DNA from: JAJDXO01 sp965207535
GTDB lineage: Bacteria > Pseudomonadota > Alphaproteobacteria > Rhodospirillales > UBA2165
Direction: 5' to 3'
DNA: 64,000 bases
Assembly: GCA_965207535.1 (NCBI GenBank)
Contig: CBDBMR010000014.1
Span: forward strand, 248,001-312,000
The notes under the pieces were generated by a model. It was not told the origin of the DNA. It ran no database searches and was given only the letters and a program-made list of their open reading frames with translations. The translations under genes and the position numbers were made by a program. Every line of letters begins with the position of its first letter. The first letter of the stretch is position 1. Below, one piece after another: positions 43,273-51,671 of the stretch.

Positions 43273-43633
43273 AAACGCCTCCCTAAGGCACTTGGGTGAA
43301 ACACTCGCAACCATTCCGCAAAAGCGACCGTTACGAATACGAACGAAGTAACCTGCCTGTTCCCCTTTACGGGCGTCGTGCAAACGATTACACACCGTCC
43401 TTCTAAGGAATAGACTTATATAAGACCATAAACAACATAATCGCGTTCGTTTGAATACAGAACCTACTTGCGCATAACGCACCAATCGGAAATCACCCCC
43501 TATCAAGCAGGTGATCCGGGGATTGATTAATCCACGGCAGACAATAATTTTGCGGAACGCCGGCGCCGGGAGGCGTAAGCGCCGGCCTCCGAATTAAAGG
43601 CCGAATTAAAGGCCGAATTAAAGGATTGAATGT
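43273..43633. promoter_or_regulatory. Divergent intergenic region
   Basis: A 361-bp stretch between two divergent genes with no gene inside. It is AT-richer around 43400-43460. A perfect 10-bp palindrome, CTTATATAAG, lies at 43415-43424 inside what may be the promoter of the minus-strand transporter operon. The right end carries the 12-bp tandem repeat listed separately. No firm promoter can be assigned. Confidence 0.45.
43589..43624. repeat. 12-bp tandem repeat, three perfect units
   Basis: CCGAATTAAAGG is repeated three times without change at 43589-43600, 43601-43612 and 43613-43624. It ends 9 bp before the ATG of the Gfo/Idh/MocA gene. The AAAGG inside each unit resembles a ribosome-binding site, so unit number could affect translation. 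Confidence 0.9.
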
Positions 43634-44752
43634 ATGACTGACACGGTAAACGAGATCGGCTTGGCAATTGTCGGCTGCGGCACCATCGGCCGCATCCGCG
43701 CAAAGTACGCGCGCGAATATCCAGGGGTAAAGTGGCTCGGCCTCGCAGACATAAACGAACCCCTCGGCCGCAAGCTGGCGGAGGATACCAAGGCGGATTT
43801 CTTCACCACGTCCGCCGAGGAGCTGATCAAGCGCTCGGAAGTCAATGCGGTGATGATCATCACCGAGGAAAACAAACATACCGAGCCGACGCTGCTGGCG
43901 GTCGAACAGGGCCACAAACTGTTCATCGAAAAGCCGCTGGCCACCGAGGCCCGGGAATCCAAGCAGATCCTCGACGCCATCACCGCTGAAGGTCTGGATG
44001 CCTGTATCGGCTACACCCAGCGTTTTCGCCGCCGGTTCCTCACCGTCAAGGAACGCCTCCAAACCGGCCAGATCGGTGACGTGCACTCGGTCGTGACCCG
44101 GGCCTTCATGAACCGGATGGTGCCCATCGCCACCATCGCCAAGACCAACGAGCGGCATAATTTGACGCCGATGGTGGTGTCAGGCACCCACTCCCTCGAC
44201 ATGTCCATGTGGCTGATGGAAGGCAAGACGCCGAAGTCCATCTACGCCAAGTCCGTCGATCCGGTGCTGTCCGAGTGGGGCACCAAGGATTCCACCTTCG
44301 GCATCTTCACCATGGATGACGGCACCATCTTCTCGATGAATATCTCGTGGGGTCTGCCCGAGGTCTGGCCGGGCGCCGTTTATGGCCTGGAGATCGGCAT
44401 CGTCGGGTCCAAGGGCGCCATCGACATCGAGGACACCCATCGGGACCTGGTTGTCGCAACCACGGAGGAACTGGGCGGCGGCTACGTGCCGGAGGGGTTC
44501 GAGCCCGCCGAACGCCACGTCGAATTCATGACCAGCTACCCGCCCGGCGATCTCTGGAACAACCAGCTCTACGGTCCGATGCGCGAAGAAACCATCGGCT
44601 GGTTCAGCCGCATCATGATGGGCCTGCCGACGCCGCACGCCTCGGCGCTCGACGGTCACAACAACCTCATGCATACCATGGCCATGGACCTCTCCGCGAA
44701 GCGGGGCGAAGAGGTTCCGCTGCCTATCGATCCTGCGGAATTCTACAAGTAG
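43634..44752 (+). CDS. Gfo/Idh/MocA-family oxidoreductase
   Basis: A 372-residue NAD(P)-dependent sugar or polyol dehydrogenase. GLAIVGCGTIGRIRAKYAREYPGV is the Rossmann start, FIEKPLATEARES carries the family EKP motif and SGTHSLDMSMWLM includes the usual His. The substrate is unknown; inositol- and hexose-type acids are common. It is preceded by a 12-bp triple repeat. It stands alone, divergent from the NitT/TauT transporter operon, which may import its substrate. Confidence 0.88.
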   Translation: MTDTVNEIGLAIVGCGTIGRIRAKYAREYPGVKWLGLADINEPLGRKLAEDTKADFFTTSAEELIKRSEVNAVMIITEENKHTEPTLLAVEQGHKLFIEKPLATEARESKQILDAITAEGLDACIGYTQRFRRRFLTVKERLQTGQIGDVHSVVTRAFMNRMVPIATIAKTNERHNLTPMVVSGTHSLDMSMWLMEGKTPKSIYAKSVDPVLSEWGTKDSTFGIFTMDDGTIFSMNISWGLPEVWPGAVYGLEIGIVGSKGAIDIEDTHRDLVVATTEELGGGYVPEGFEPAERHVEFMTSYPPGDLWNNQLYGPMREETIGWFSRIMMGLPTPHASALDGHNNLMHTMAMDLSAKRGEEVPLPIDPAEFYK

Positions 44753-44760
44753 GCGCGGTC

Positions 44761-44794
44761 TAGCCCGCATTTCTTGCCAGGGTCATGGTCCGCG
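44761..44794. repeat. Solo end of the 270-bp repeat
   Basis: TAGCCCGCATTTC TTG CCAGGGT followed by CATGGTCCGCG matches the right-hand end of copies A and B for about 34 bp, then similarity stops. The variable triplet is TTG here, against CCG in copy A and TCA in copy B. Confidence 0.85.
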
Positions 44795-44913
44795 TGGGGT
44801 TCCGGGATGAAATAGCCTAATTCTTCCGGCCGCGCGGGATTGGCCACATGGATGATCCGCAAATCTTCCGCAAACCAGGTGCAGCGGACAATGCCGTCAT
44901 CCTGCCGACGGCC
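44791..44913 (-). pseudogene. Remnant of an LVIVD-repeat protein gene
   Basis: About 40 codons without stop on the minus strand read DDGIVRCTWFAEDLRIIHVA and then NPARPEELGYFIPEP. This matches the repeat and ending pattern of LVIVD/beta-propeller proteins (TWF-x-x-x-LR-I-x-DI-x-P-x-x-P-x-E-x-G-Y-F-x-PEP). The frame then runs into the repeat end at 44794, and upstream it meets hairpin sequence. It is a small leftover of a gene broken on both sides. Confidence 0.5.
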
Positions 44914-44923
44914 TAGATCGGGT

Positions 44924-45052
44924 CATGTTTTGACGGAACCAAGGCGCGGTTTCGTCAAAACATGTGAATCCGATCTATTTCAATAGTGTAGAGCCGATTC
45001 ACATGGATTGTCGGCACCGCAAAGCGATTCCGACAAACCATGATCGGCTCTA
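44924..45052. repeat. Two adjacent long hairpins (palindromic repeat)
   Basis: The first hairpin has 17-bp arms with one mismatch (CATGTTTTGACGGAACC at 44924 and GGTTTCGTCAAAACATG at 44948-44964) and a 7-base loop. The second, about 44989-45052, pairs AGAGCCGAT...TTGTCGG with CCGACAA...ATCGGCTCT. The compact, modular form suggests a dispersed intergenic repeat. It may also terminate transcription coming from either side. Confidence 0.7.
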
Positions 45053-45077
45053 GCGGCGCCCGGATTGTTCTCCGGCG

Positions 45078-46133
45078 TCATGGCACGTCTTCACCGTCTT
45101 CGAGCCCGTAGCTGAAATAAGCCGCGTCGATATCGTCGTGGAGCCGGCGGCAGGACTCGCCGATCCCGCGCAGCGCGGCGCGGATTGCCTCTTCGTCCGC
45201 CGGATCGCGGTTCGGCCAATCGTAGTCGATCTCCGCCGCCAGCCGGCCGGCCCGGCGCCCGGCCTCGGCGATCAGCGGACGGCCCGCGGAAACGGCGTCG
45301 AGCGCTTGGCAGACCTGCGCCAGGGCGTAGCGGATCGAGCGCGACAGCAACGGGTCGGCAACCAGGAAATCCACCACGGCGGCGGGGTCGTAGTGCAGTG
45401 AATGGAGCCGGCCGTAGGCCTCCTGCGCCGCGCAGATACGCAGCAGCGAGAGCCAGTCAGGATCGGCGGCCGGATCAGCGTCCGCGGCAGCGCCCGCCCC
45501 CGAATCGGTCGTCCCCGCGTCGGGCGTTGCCGCTTCGGAAACCGGCCCGCCGGCCGGATAGACGGCGAGCTGCGCCTCGAGCAGCGCGGAGATCAACTGC
45601 GCCCGCTCGACGAACCGGCCGAGCTGCAGGAAATGCCAGCCGTCGTCGCGGTACATATTGCTCCCGGCGATACCGAAAAAGGTGCGCACCGCATCCTCGG
45701 TGCGGCGGTAGAAATCGCCCGGCCGGTCCTGCCAGATATCCGCAATGCCGAGGTCGCGCAGGTCAAAAAAGGCGAGGTTCAGGCAGGCCCACAAATCCTC
45801 ATCGACCACATTGCGCACCTGGCGGGCGTTTTCGCGCGCGTTGGCGAGGCTGTTGCGGACCGAATCGGGGTTGCCGGCATCGAAAGTCAGGTCGTCGGCC
45901 AGGGTGAAGGCGTCGACCAGCATGAACCCCTCGTCGCCCAGGTTCGAACTGAGTTCGCCGCCGGCCGGCACGCGCCGCAGCCCGCCGTAGAGCCGCCGCC
46001 AGCTCTTGTCGATTTCGTCGACCGGCCGGTCCTTCATGGTCTCGAACTGGTCGGCAATCAGCCGGCAAGTGTGCTGCGCCCGCTCCAGATAGCGGCCGAT
46101 CCAGTACAGGCCAAGGGCGCTGCGCGACAGCAT
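45078..46133 (-). CDS. Alpha-E domain-containing protein
   Basis: A 351-residue protein of the alpha-E family, mostly helical: LSRSALGLYWIGRYLERAQHTCRLIADQF at the start, WQDRPGDFYRRTEDAVRTFFGIAGSNMYRDDGWHFLQLGRFVERA in the middle. The ATG at 46133 fits the family start; longer frames upstream do not. An insert rich in Ala, Asp and Pro near residue 205-225 looks disordered. Family members almost always follow a circularly permuted ATP-grasp gene, as here (4-bp gap). The biochemical role is not established. Confidence 0.87.
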   Translation of the reverse strand: MLSRSALGLYWIGRYLERAQHTCRLIADQFETMKDRPVDEIDKSWRRLYGGLRRVPAGGELSSNLGDEGFMLVDAFTLADDLTFDAGNPDSVRNSLANARENARQVRNVVDEDLWACLNLAFFDLRDLGIADIWQDRPGDFYRRTEDAVRTFFGIAGSNMYRDDGWHFLQLGRFVERAQLISALLEAQLAVYPAGGPVSEAATPDAGTTDSGAGAAADADPAADPDWLSLLRICAAQEAYGRLHSLHYDPAAVVDFLVADPLLSRSIRYALAQVCQALDAVSAGRPLIAEAGRRAGRLAAEIDYDWPNRDPADEEAIRAALRGIGESCRRLHDDIDAAYFSYGLEDGEDVP

Positions 46134-46137
46134 GGCG

Positions 46138-47619
46138 CTAGCCGGAGAGCACCCAGAGGTCCTTGCCGCCGCCGCCCTGGCTCGAATTGACGACGAGCGA
46201 GCCGGGGGTGAGCGCGACCCGGCAAAAGGCGCCGGGGACCAGGCGGGTCTCCTGCCCGCGGAGCACGAAGGGGCGCAGATCGACATGGCGCGGCGCGGCG
46301 CCGTCGTCGGTCAGGCACGGCGCGCGGGACAGGTCGAGGGTCGGCTGGGAAATGTAGTTTTCCGGAGTGGCGCGGATTTTTTCGGCGAAGGCGGTGCGCT
46401 CCTCCGCCGTCGCGTGCGGCCCGACCAGCATGCCGTAGCCGCCCGAGCCGCCGACCTCCTTGACCACCAGCTTGTCGAGATTGTCGAGGGTGTATTCCAG
46501 CTCCTCCGGGTCGCGGCACAGATGGGTCTCCACGTTGGCGAGCAGCGGCTCCTCGTTGAGGAAATAGCGGATGATGTCCGGAACGTAGGCATAGACGCTC
46601 TTGTCGTCGGCCACCCCGGTGCCGGGCGCGTTGGCGATGGTGACGTTGCCAAGCCGGTAGGCATCGAACAGGCCGGGCGTGCCGAGCACCGAATCGGGCC
46701 GGAAGGTCAGGGGATCGAGGAAATCGTCGTCGATCCGCCGGTAGATCACGTCGACGCGGCGCAGCCCGCCGGTGGTGCGCATGTAGACGAAGCCGTCGCG
46801 GACGGCAAGGTCGGCGCCCTGCACCAGCTCCACGCCCATCTCGCGGGCCAGGAACATGTGCTCGTAGAAGGCCGAGTTGTAGACGCCCGGCGTCAGCAGG
46901 ACGACGGTCGGGTCGGGGCCGCCGTGGGGCGACAGTTCGGCCAGGGTCCGGCGAAGCAGGCGGCCGTAATGCTCGATCCCGCGCACCCGGTGCCGGCGGA
47001 ACGCGTCGCGGAGGCTCGTCTTGACCGCCGCGCGGTTGGCCAGCATATAGGATATGCCCGACGGCACCCGCAGATTGTCTTCCAGAACCAGGAAGCCGTC
47101 ATGGGTCCGCACCAGGTCGGTGCCGCACACCGAGACATAAGCGCCGTGGGGCACATCGACGCCCTGCATGGCGTCGCGGAACTGCGGGCAGCCCTGTACC
47201 AGGTCGGCCGGGATGACGCCGTCGGTGATGACCCGGCCGGGGCCGTAGATATCGGCTAGGAACAGGTTGAGCGCATCGAGACGCTGACGCAGGCCCCGTT
47301 CGACAAAATCCCAATGTTCGGCGGCGACGATCCTGGGCACGATATCGATCGGGATGATGCGCTCCTGCGCGCCTTCCTCGCCGTAGACCGAAAAGGTAAT
47401 GCCTTCGTGCAGGAAGGACCGCTCCGCGCGCTCCTGCATGGTCGCGAGCGCATCGCGCGGCGTCTCGCCGAGGGCGGCCCACAATTCGCGGCAATGGGCG
47501 TGCGGCGCGCCGTCGGTGTCGAACATCTCGTCGTAGAACACCGGATCGGTCTCGTAGCCGGCGAAAAGGTTGCCTCCGTCCGGCGGCGGTGCGCCGCTCT
47601 CCGTCCGTTCGCCCGGCAT
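46138..47619 (-). CDS. Circularly permuted ATP-grasp family ligase-like protein
   Basis: A 493-residue protein of the CP_ATPgrasp family. FYDEMFDTDGAPHAHCRELW, RIIPIDIVPRIVAAEHW and EDNLRVPSGISYMLANR are family landmarks, and KLVVKEVGGSGGYGMLVG and SQGGGGKDLWVL form the nucleotide site. ATP-grasp enzymes form amide bonds; paired with alpha-E and often a transglutaminase-like protease, this pair probably makes or modifies an unknown peptide. No transglutaminase gene is nearby. Confidence 0.87.
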   Translation of the reverse strand: MPGERTESGAPPPDGGNLFAGYETDPVFYDEMFDTDGAPHAHCRELWAALGETPRDALATMQERAERSFLHEGITFSVYGEEGAQERIIPIDIVPRIVAAEHWDFVERGLRQRLDALNLFLADIYGPGRVITDGVIPADLVQGCPQFRDAMQGVDVPHGAYVSVCGTDLVRTHDGFLVLEDNLRVPSGISYMLANRAAVKTSLRDAFRRHRVRGIEHYGRLLRRTLAELSPHGGPDPTVVLLTPGVYNSAFYEHMFLAREMGVELVQGADLAVRDGFVYMRTTGGLRRVDVIYRRIDDDFLDPLTFRPDSVLGTPGLFDAYRLGNVTIANAPGTGVADDKSVYAYVPDIIRYFLNEEPLLANVETHLCRDPEELEYTLDNLDKLVVKEVGGSGGYGMLVGPHATAEERTAFAEKIRATPENYISQPTLDLSRAPCLTDDGAAPRHVDLRPFVLRGQETRLVPGAFCRVALTPGSLVVNSSQGGGGKDLWVLSG

Positions 47620-47892
47620 CTAACCCGCCTCGCCCCCTGTCTGTCCGTTTCCCGCCACTACAACCGCTTGACAAGGGCGAAGACCGGCCCGCCCCGGGCG
47701 ATCATCGCGCCGGACATCCGCTCTGGAAGGCCAGCCTTGCGCTTCGCGACATCGGCTTCGGTCATCGCCGAATCATAGGAAGCCCCGCGGCGCAGGACAA
47801 CCTTTATCGGCCCGAGCACTATCGGATAAGGGCTGTCAGCGCGGGAAGTTCGGGCGGCCGGGGCCGAAAATACCGTCCGCATCGATGTGCGG
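47620..47892. other. Intergenic region of 273 bp
   Basis: A weak minus-strand reading frame (about 47658-47882) ends ...MTEADVAKRKAGLPERM and a basic tail. No family is recognised and no ribosome-binding site stands out. I see no clear regulatory signal. Confidence 0.3.
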
Positions 47893-49188
47893 TTACGCTA
47901 CGCGCAATGCGACGCGGTGCATGGTGTTGTTGAGATAGCCGTTCGGGTTCCAGTCGATGGCGAAGGGCTGCATCTCACCGGCGCTGTCGGTCGCCCGCGC
48001 CCAGACCTCGAAATAGCCGACTTCGGGGAAGGACACGGTGCGGCGCCAATTCTGCCACGCGCCGGGATTGACCGGCCCGTCCAGTTCGGCCGCCATCCAG
48101 CTTTTGCCGAAATCGACCGATATGTCGACGGCGGAGACCGTCCGGTCTCCCGACCAGGCATGGCCGCGCACCTCGGCCTTCCGGGCGGCCGCGCTGCCGT
48201 CCGCCGGCGCTGTCACCAGGGATTTCACCGGCATGCGCTCGATGATCTCGAAATCCTTCGCCGGCACCTTGTCGCCCGGGGCGACGGAATAGCGCGGCAC
48301 GCGGTAGGACGTACCGGTCATCTTCGGCCCGTCATGCACCCGGTCGCGAAGCCGGATGCGCGTCAACCATTTCTGCGAACACGACCCCGGCCAGCCCGGC
48401 ACCACGAGGCGGAGCGGCGCGCCGTTCTGCCTGTGCAGCGGCCCGCCGTTCATCCCGAAGGCAACGAGCACGTTGTCGGTCATCGCCTTGGCGATGGGCA
48501 CGCCGCGCGAGATCGGCAGCTTGCCCTCCTTGCCGGAGAGATGGGTGTCGGCGCCGTAATGCGCGGTATAGACCACGCCCGGCTTGACCCCGGCCTTCTT
48601 CAGCACATCGGCGAGGCGCACGCCTGTCCACTCCGCGCAGCCCACGGCCCCGACCGTCCATTGGCTGCCCTCCGCCGGCGGGTCGAAGAAGGCCCGGCCG
48701 TTGCCGCCGCACTCGATGGTGAGCGCCATGGTCACCACCTCGAATCCGGCCTTCAGATCCTCGATGGACAGTTCCATCGGGTTTTCCACCAGCCCGTCCA
48801 CGACGACGGTCCAGCCGGCGGCATCGGCATCCTCCGGCGGCAGGCCGTTATTGCGGATGAAGTGCCGGGCGGTGGGTGTGATCGCATCGTCGAGCAGATG
48901 CGCCGGCGTCTCGGCGTTGATCGGCCGGTCGTTCAGCAGTGTCAGCCCGTCCTTGCCGACCAGCACGTCCTCGGCGGCGAAGGCGGCCGGCACCAGCCCG
49001 CGCGGCATGTTGCCATAGAAGGGAATCGTCATGCCGAGCAGGCCGCCCGCAGCCGTCAGCCCGGCGCCGGCGAAGAAGCCTCGCCGGCTCAACCCCGGCG
49101 CAGGCTCGAAAAACTGCCGGCGCGCCTCTTCCGGGTTTTCAGCAAAGTACTCGTAAAGCCCTTTCGCCTCGCGCAAATCCCTCGGCAT
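47893..49188 (-). CDS. Tat-exported sulfite oxidase-family molybdoenzyme
   Basis: A 431-residue protein of the SorA/SoxC-like family. A twin-arginine signal (SRRGFFAGAGL, residues 34-44) follows a cytoplasmic N-terminal stretch. Cys160 in ALTIECGGNGR is the molybdenum ligand. QWTVGAVGCAEWTGVRLADVL and the C-terminal dimerisation domain (VDISVDFGKSWMAAEL, FEVWARATDSAGEMQPF) are complete. It would act in the periplasm on sulfite or a related sulfur compound. No cytochrome gene lies next to it, as would be expected for SorAB or SoxCD. A GGAGGA site precedes the ATG. Confidence 0.88.
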   Translation of the reverse strand: MPRDLREAKGLYEYFAENPEEARRQFFEPAPGLSRRGFFAGAGLTAAGGLLGMTIPFYGNMPRGLVPAAFAAEDVLVGKDGLTLLNDRPINAETPAHLLDDAITPTARHFIRNNGLPPEDADAAGWTVVVDGLVENPMELSIEDLKAGFEVVTMALTIECGGNGRAFFDPPAEGSQWTVGAVGCAEWTGVRLADVLKKAGVKPGVVYTAHYGADTHLSGKEGKLPISRGVPIAKAMTDNVLVAFGMNGGPLHRQNGAPLRLVVPGWPGSCSQKWLTRIRLRDRVHDGPKMTGTSYRVPRYSVAPGDKVPAKDFEIIERMPVKSLVTAPADGSAAARKAEVRGHAWSGDRTVSAVDISVDFGKSWMAAELDGPVNPGAWQNWRRTVSFPEVGYFEVWARATDSAGEMQPFAIDWNPNGYLNNTMHRVALRVA

Positions 49189-49271
49189 ATCGTCCTCCCT
49201 GACTGACTTCCCAGGCGTCGTCCACTTCGCGATCGTCCGTGGCGCAGTGCGCTAGTGTAAACAAACCCCGG

Positions 49272-49955
49272 CTAGCCTGCAGCACGGAGATAGCGGTTCA
49301 TCCGCCGTTCGCCGAGGCGGAAGGCTCCGGTGACGGCTAGCGCCAGAATCAGGTACAGCAGGGCGGCGTAGAGATAGACCGTGTCGTCGTAGCCGCGCGA
49401 GAAGACGGAGCGGGTTTCGCCCATCAGGTCGTAGACCGTGATCGTGCTGACCAGCGCGCTGCCCTTGAGCAGGAGGATGACCTCGTTGCCATAGGCCGGC
49501 CAGGCGATGCGGATCGCGCGCGGCAGGACGATCCGGCGATAGACCGCCGCCCTCGACATGCCGCAGGCTTCGGCTGCCTCGACCTCGCCTTTTGGCACAC
49601 CGGCGATCCCGCCGCGCAGGATTTCCGCAACATAGGCCGCCGTGTTCAGGGTCAGGCCGAGCAGCCCGCAATATTCGGCGTCGCCGAGCACGATCCAGAG
49701 CGGGCTCTCCCGCACCGCCTCGAACTGGGCGAGGCCGTAGTAGAGCAGGGCCAGCTGGACGATCAGCGGCGTGCCGCGGAAGAAATAGATGTAGAGATAG
49801 GCCGGAACGGAAACCCAGCGCCGGTCCGACCGCCTCGCCAGCGCCAGCGGGACCGCGAGAACCAGCCCGATCACGGAGGCCAGCGCGACCAACCTGACCG
49901 TGATGACCGCGCCGTCGATCAGCCGGTCGCCGTATGTGATCCACAGGTCGAGCAT
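49272..49955 (-). CDS. Polar amino acid ABC permease, HisM type
   Basis: A 227-residue permease with five or six hydrophobic segments. YFFRGTPLIVQLALLYYGLAQF and the coupling loop EAAEACGMSRAAVYRRIVLPRAIRIAWPAYGNEVILLLK are hallmarks of HisM/ArtM-type proteins. It lies 5 bp after the HisQ-type gene and ends the operon. Confidence 0.9.
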   Translation of the reverse strand: MLDLWITYGDRLIDGAVITVRLVALASVIGLVLAVPLALARRSDRRWVSVPAYLYIYFFRGTPLIVQLALLYYGLAQFEAVRESPLWIVLGDAEYCGLLGLTLNTAAYVAEILRGGIAGVPKGEVEAAEACGMSRAAVYRRIVLPRAIRIAWPAYGNEVILLLKGSALVSTITVYDLMGETRSVFSRGYDDTVYLYAALLYLILALAVTGAFRLGERRMNRYLRAAG

Positions 49956-49960
49956 CGGCG

Positions 49961-50701
49961 TCAGGCCCCCCGCCGCAGGAGCCGGCGCGGCGCGGCTTCG
50001 CCGGCTATCCCGCGATTGGCATGCCGTTCCAGCCGGGCGCGGAAAACGTCGGAGACGATCGTGAGCAGCAGGTAGAGCACGGTCGCCGCCAGATAGAACA
50101 CGAACGGGCGCTGGGTCGCCTCCGCCGCCACGCTGGCCTCGCGCATCAGTTCGTCGAGCGCGATGACGCTGACCAGCGACGTATCCTTGAGCAGGACCAT
50201 CCAGAGGTTGCCGAGCCCGGGAACGGCGAAGCGCAGCATCTGGGGAAAGCGGACGCGCAGGAAGACCTGGCGGCGCGTCATGCCGATCGCGAGCGCGGCC
50301 TCGATCTGGCCCTTCGGCACGGCGATGAAGGCGCCGCGGAAAACCTCGGACGCGAAGGCGCCGAAGATCAGGCCGAGGGCGAGCGACCCGGCGAGCCGCT
50401 TGTTGAAGTCGAATCCGACGTCATGGCCGAAGAGCCCGAGCAGCGCCTCGATGGCCGCGCCGCCGCTGTAATAGACCAGCAGGATGATCAGCAGTTCCGG
50501 GATGCCGCGGACGAGCAGGCTGTATGCCTCGGCGATGCCGCGCAGCGCCACCGAGCGCGAGAGCTTGGCGGCGGCGGCGGTCAGGCCGAGGCCGAGGCCG
50601 ATCGCCAGGGAATAAAGCGCGATCTCCAGCGTGACCAAGGCGCCGACGACCAGTTCGTCGCCGAAACCCGTGTCCCCGAACCGGAGGATTTCGGGGATCA
50701 T
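49961..50701 (-). CDS. Polar amino acid ABC permease, HisQ type
   Basis: A 246-residue permease. LVRGIPELLIILLVYYSGG and the loop EAALAIGMTRRQVFLRVRFPQMLRFAVPGLGNLWMVLLKDTSLVSVI are typical of HisQ/ArtQ. It forms the channel with the HisM-type protein. It is separated from the upstream binding-protein gene by 92 bp containing a hairpin that may lower its expression relative to that gene. Confidence 0.9.
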   Translation of the reverse strand: MIPEILRFGDTGFGDELVVGALVTLEIALYSLAIGLGLGLTAAAAKLSRSVALRGIAEAYSLLVRGIPELLIILLVYYSGGAAIEALLGLFGHDVGFDFNKRLAGSLALGLIFGAFASEVFRGAFIAVPKGQIEAALAIGMTRRQVFLRVRFPQMLRFAVPGLGNLWMVLLKDTSLVSVIALDELMREASVAAEATQRPFVFYLAATVLYLLLTIVSDVFRARLERHANRGIAGEAAPRRLLRRGA

Positions 50702-50737
50702 CCCGCCGCTGCGGGCCCGGAAGTCCGGACGCGAGAG

Positions 50738-50767
50738 AAAAGGCCCCCGCCCGGCGGGAGGGGCTTT
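50738..50767 (-). terminator. Hairpin between binding-protein and permease genes
   Basis: Read on the minus strand, AAAGCCCC and a GC-rich arm pair with GGGGGCCTTT, followed by TCTCTC. It resembles a Rho-independent terminator. Its place directly after the binding-protein gene suggests an attenuator that gives less permease than binding protein. Confidence 0.5.
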
Positions 50768-50793
50768 CTATGGTCCGTCTTGGAGGCCTGCAT

Positions 50794-51546
50794 CTAGTAG
50801 ATGTCGAACGGAAAATATTTCGCGTTGATCTTCGCGTAGGTGCCGTTCTTGCGCAGCGCCAGGATGGCGGCATTCACCTTCTCGAGCAGCGCGGTATCGT
50901 CCCTGCGGGCCGCGATGCCGATCTTGTCGTCGTTGCTGATCTGGCCGCCGACCATCTCGAAACCCTTGTTCTTCCGGACCCAATCGTAGGACGGCAGGAG
51001 GTCCGACAGGATGGCGTCGACCCGGCCGGCCTTCAGGTCGAGCCATGCGGCGGTCTGCTTGTCGTAGACCTTGATCCTGGCGACCTTGCGGTAATTGTCT
51101 TCGAGATATTGCGAACTGACCGTCGCGCGCTGGGCGCCCAGGGTCTTGCCCTTGATGCCGCCGGCCGTCGGCTCGAAGCCGCTGCCCTTTTTCGCGACGA
51201 ACTGGAGATAGTTCGAATAGTAGGGCGTCGAGAAGGCGACCTTCTTCTTGCGCTCCTCGGTGATCGACATGCTGGCGACGATCAGGTCGTATTTCTTCGC
51301 CAGCAGGCCGGGAATAATGCCGTCCCAGTCCTGCGCGACCAGGGTGCATTTCGCTTTCATCTGCGCGCAGATGGCCCTGGCGAGATCGACGTCGAAGCCG
51401 ACCAGTTCGCCCTTGGCGTTTTTGCTGTTGAAGGGCGGGTAGGCGCCTTCTGTGGCGATCCGAAGGTCGCGGGCGGCAACGGGCGCCGAGAGCATGGCCG
51501 CGCAGACCATTGCGGCCGCGGCGAGCAGAGCGATTTTGCGGATCAT
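50794..51546 (-). CDS. Polar amino acid ABC substrate-binding protein, HisJ/ArgT type
   Basis: A 250-residue periplasmic protein. A signal peptide (IRKIALLAAAAMVCAAMLSAPVAA) precedes LRIATEGAYPPFNSKNAKGELVGFDVDLARAICAQM. KCTLVAQDWDGIIPGLLAKKYDLIVASMSITEERKK is typical of basic amino acid binders. The ATG at 51546 fits the signal peptide; a frame to 51615 would put residues before it. The ligand may be a basic or modified amino acid. Confidence 0.9.
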   Translation of the reverse strand: MIRKIALLAAAAMVCAAMLSAPVAARDLRIATEGAYPPFNSKNAKGELVGFDVDLARAICAQMKAKCTLVAQDWDGIIPGLLAKKYDLIVASMSITEERKKKVAFSTPYYSNYLQFVAKKGSGFEPTAGGIKGKTLGAQRATVSSQYLEDNYRKVARIKVYDKQTAAWLDLKAGRVDAILSDLLPSYDWVRKNKGFEMVGGQISNDDKIGIAARRDDTALLEKVNAAILALRKNGTYAKINAKYFPFDIY

Positions 51547-51671
51547 TGCGATGGATCTCCCTGACCAGTTCAATTTTCGCCGGCCGTCCCCTCGGCGGAC
51601 GACGCGCTTCCCCATACGGCTTCCGCAACCCGGCCGGGGGCGACTGCGGCATTCCAGCCTAACATCGGCCG

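Larger units (their letters stand above)
44753..45077. other. 325-bp intergenic region with repeat end, gene remnant and hairpins
   Basis: No intact gene lies here. From left to right it contains a single inverted end of the 270-bp repeat, a 3' fragment of an LVIVD-repeat protein gene on the minus strand, and two long hairpins. All are listed separately. Confidence 0.8.

Noticed and set aside
47658..47882. A 74-codon minus-strand gene
   Set aside because: No family match, no convincing ribosome-binding site and no operon context; left as intergenic.
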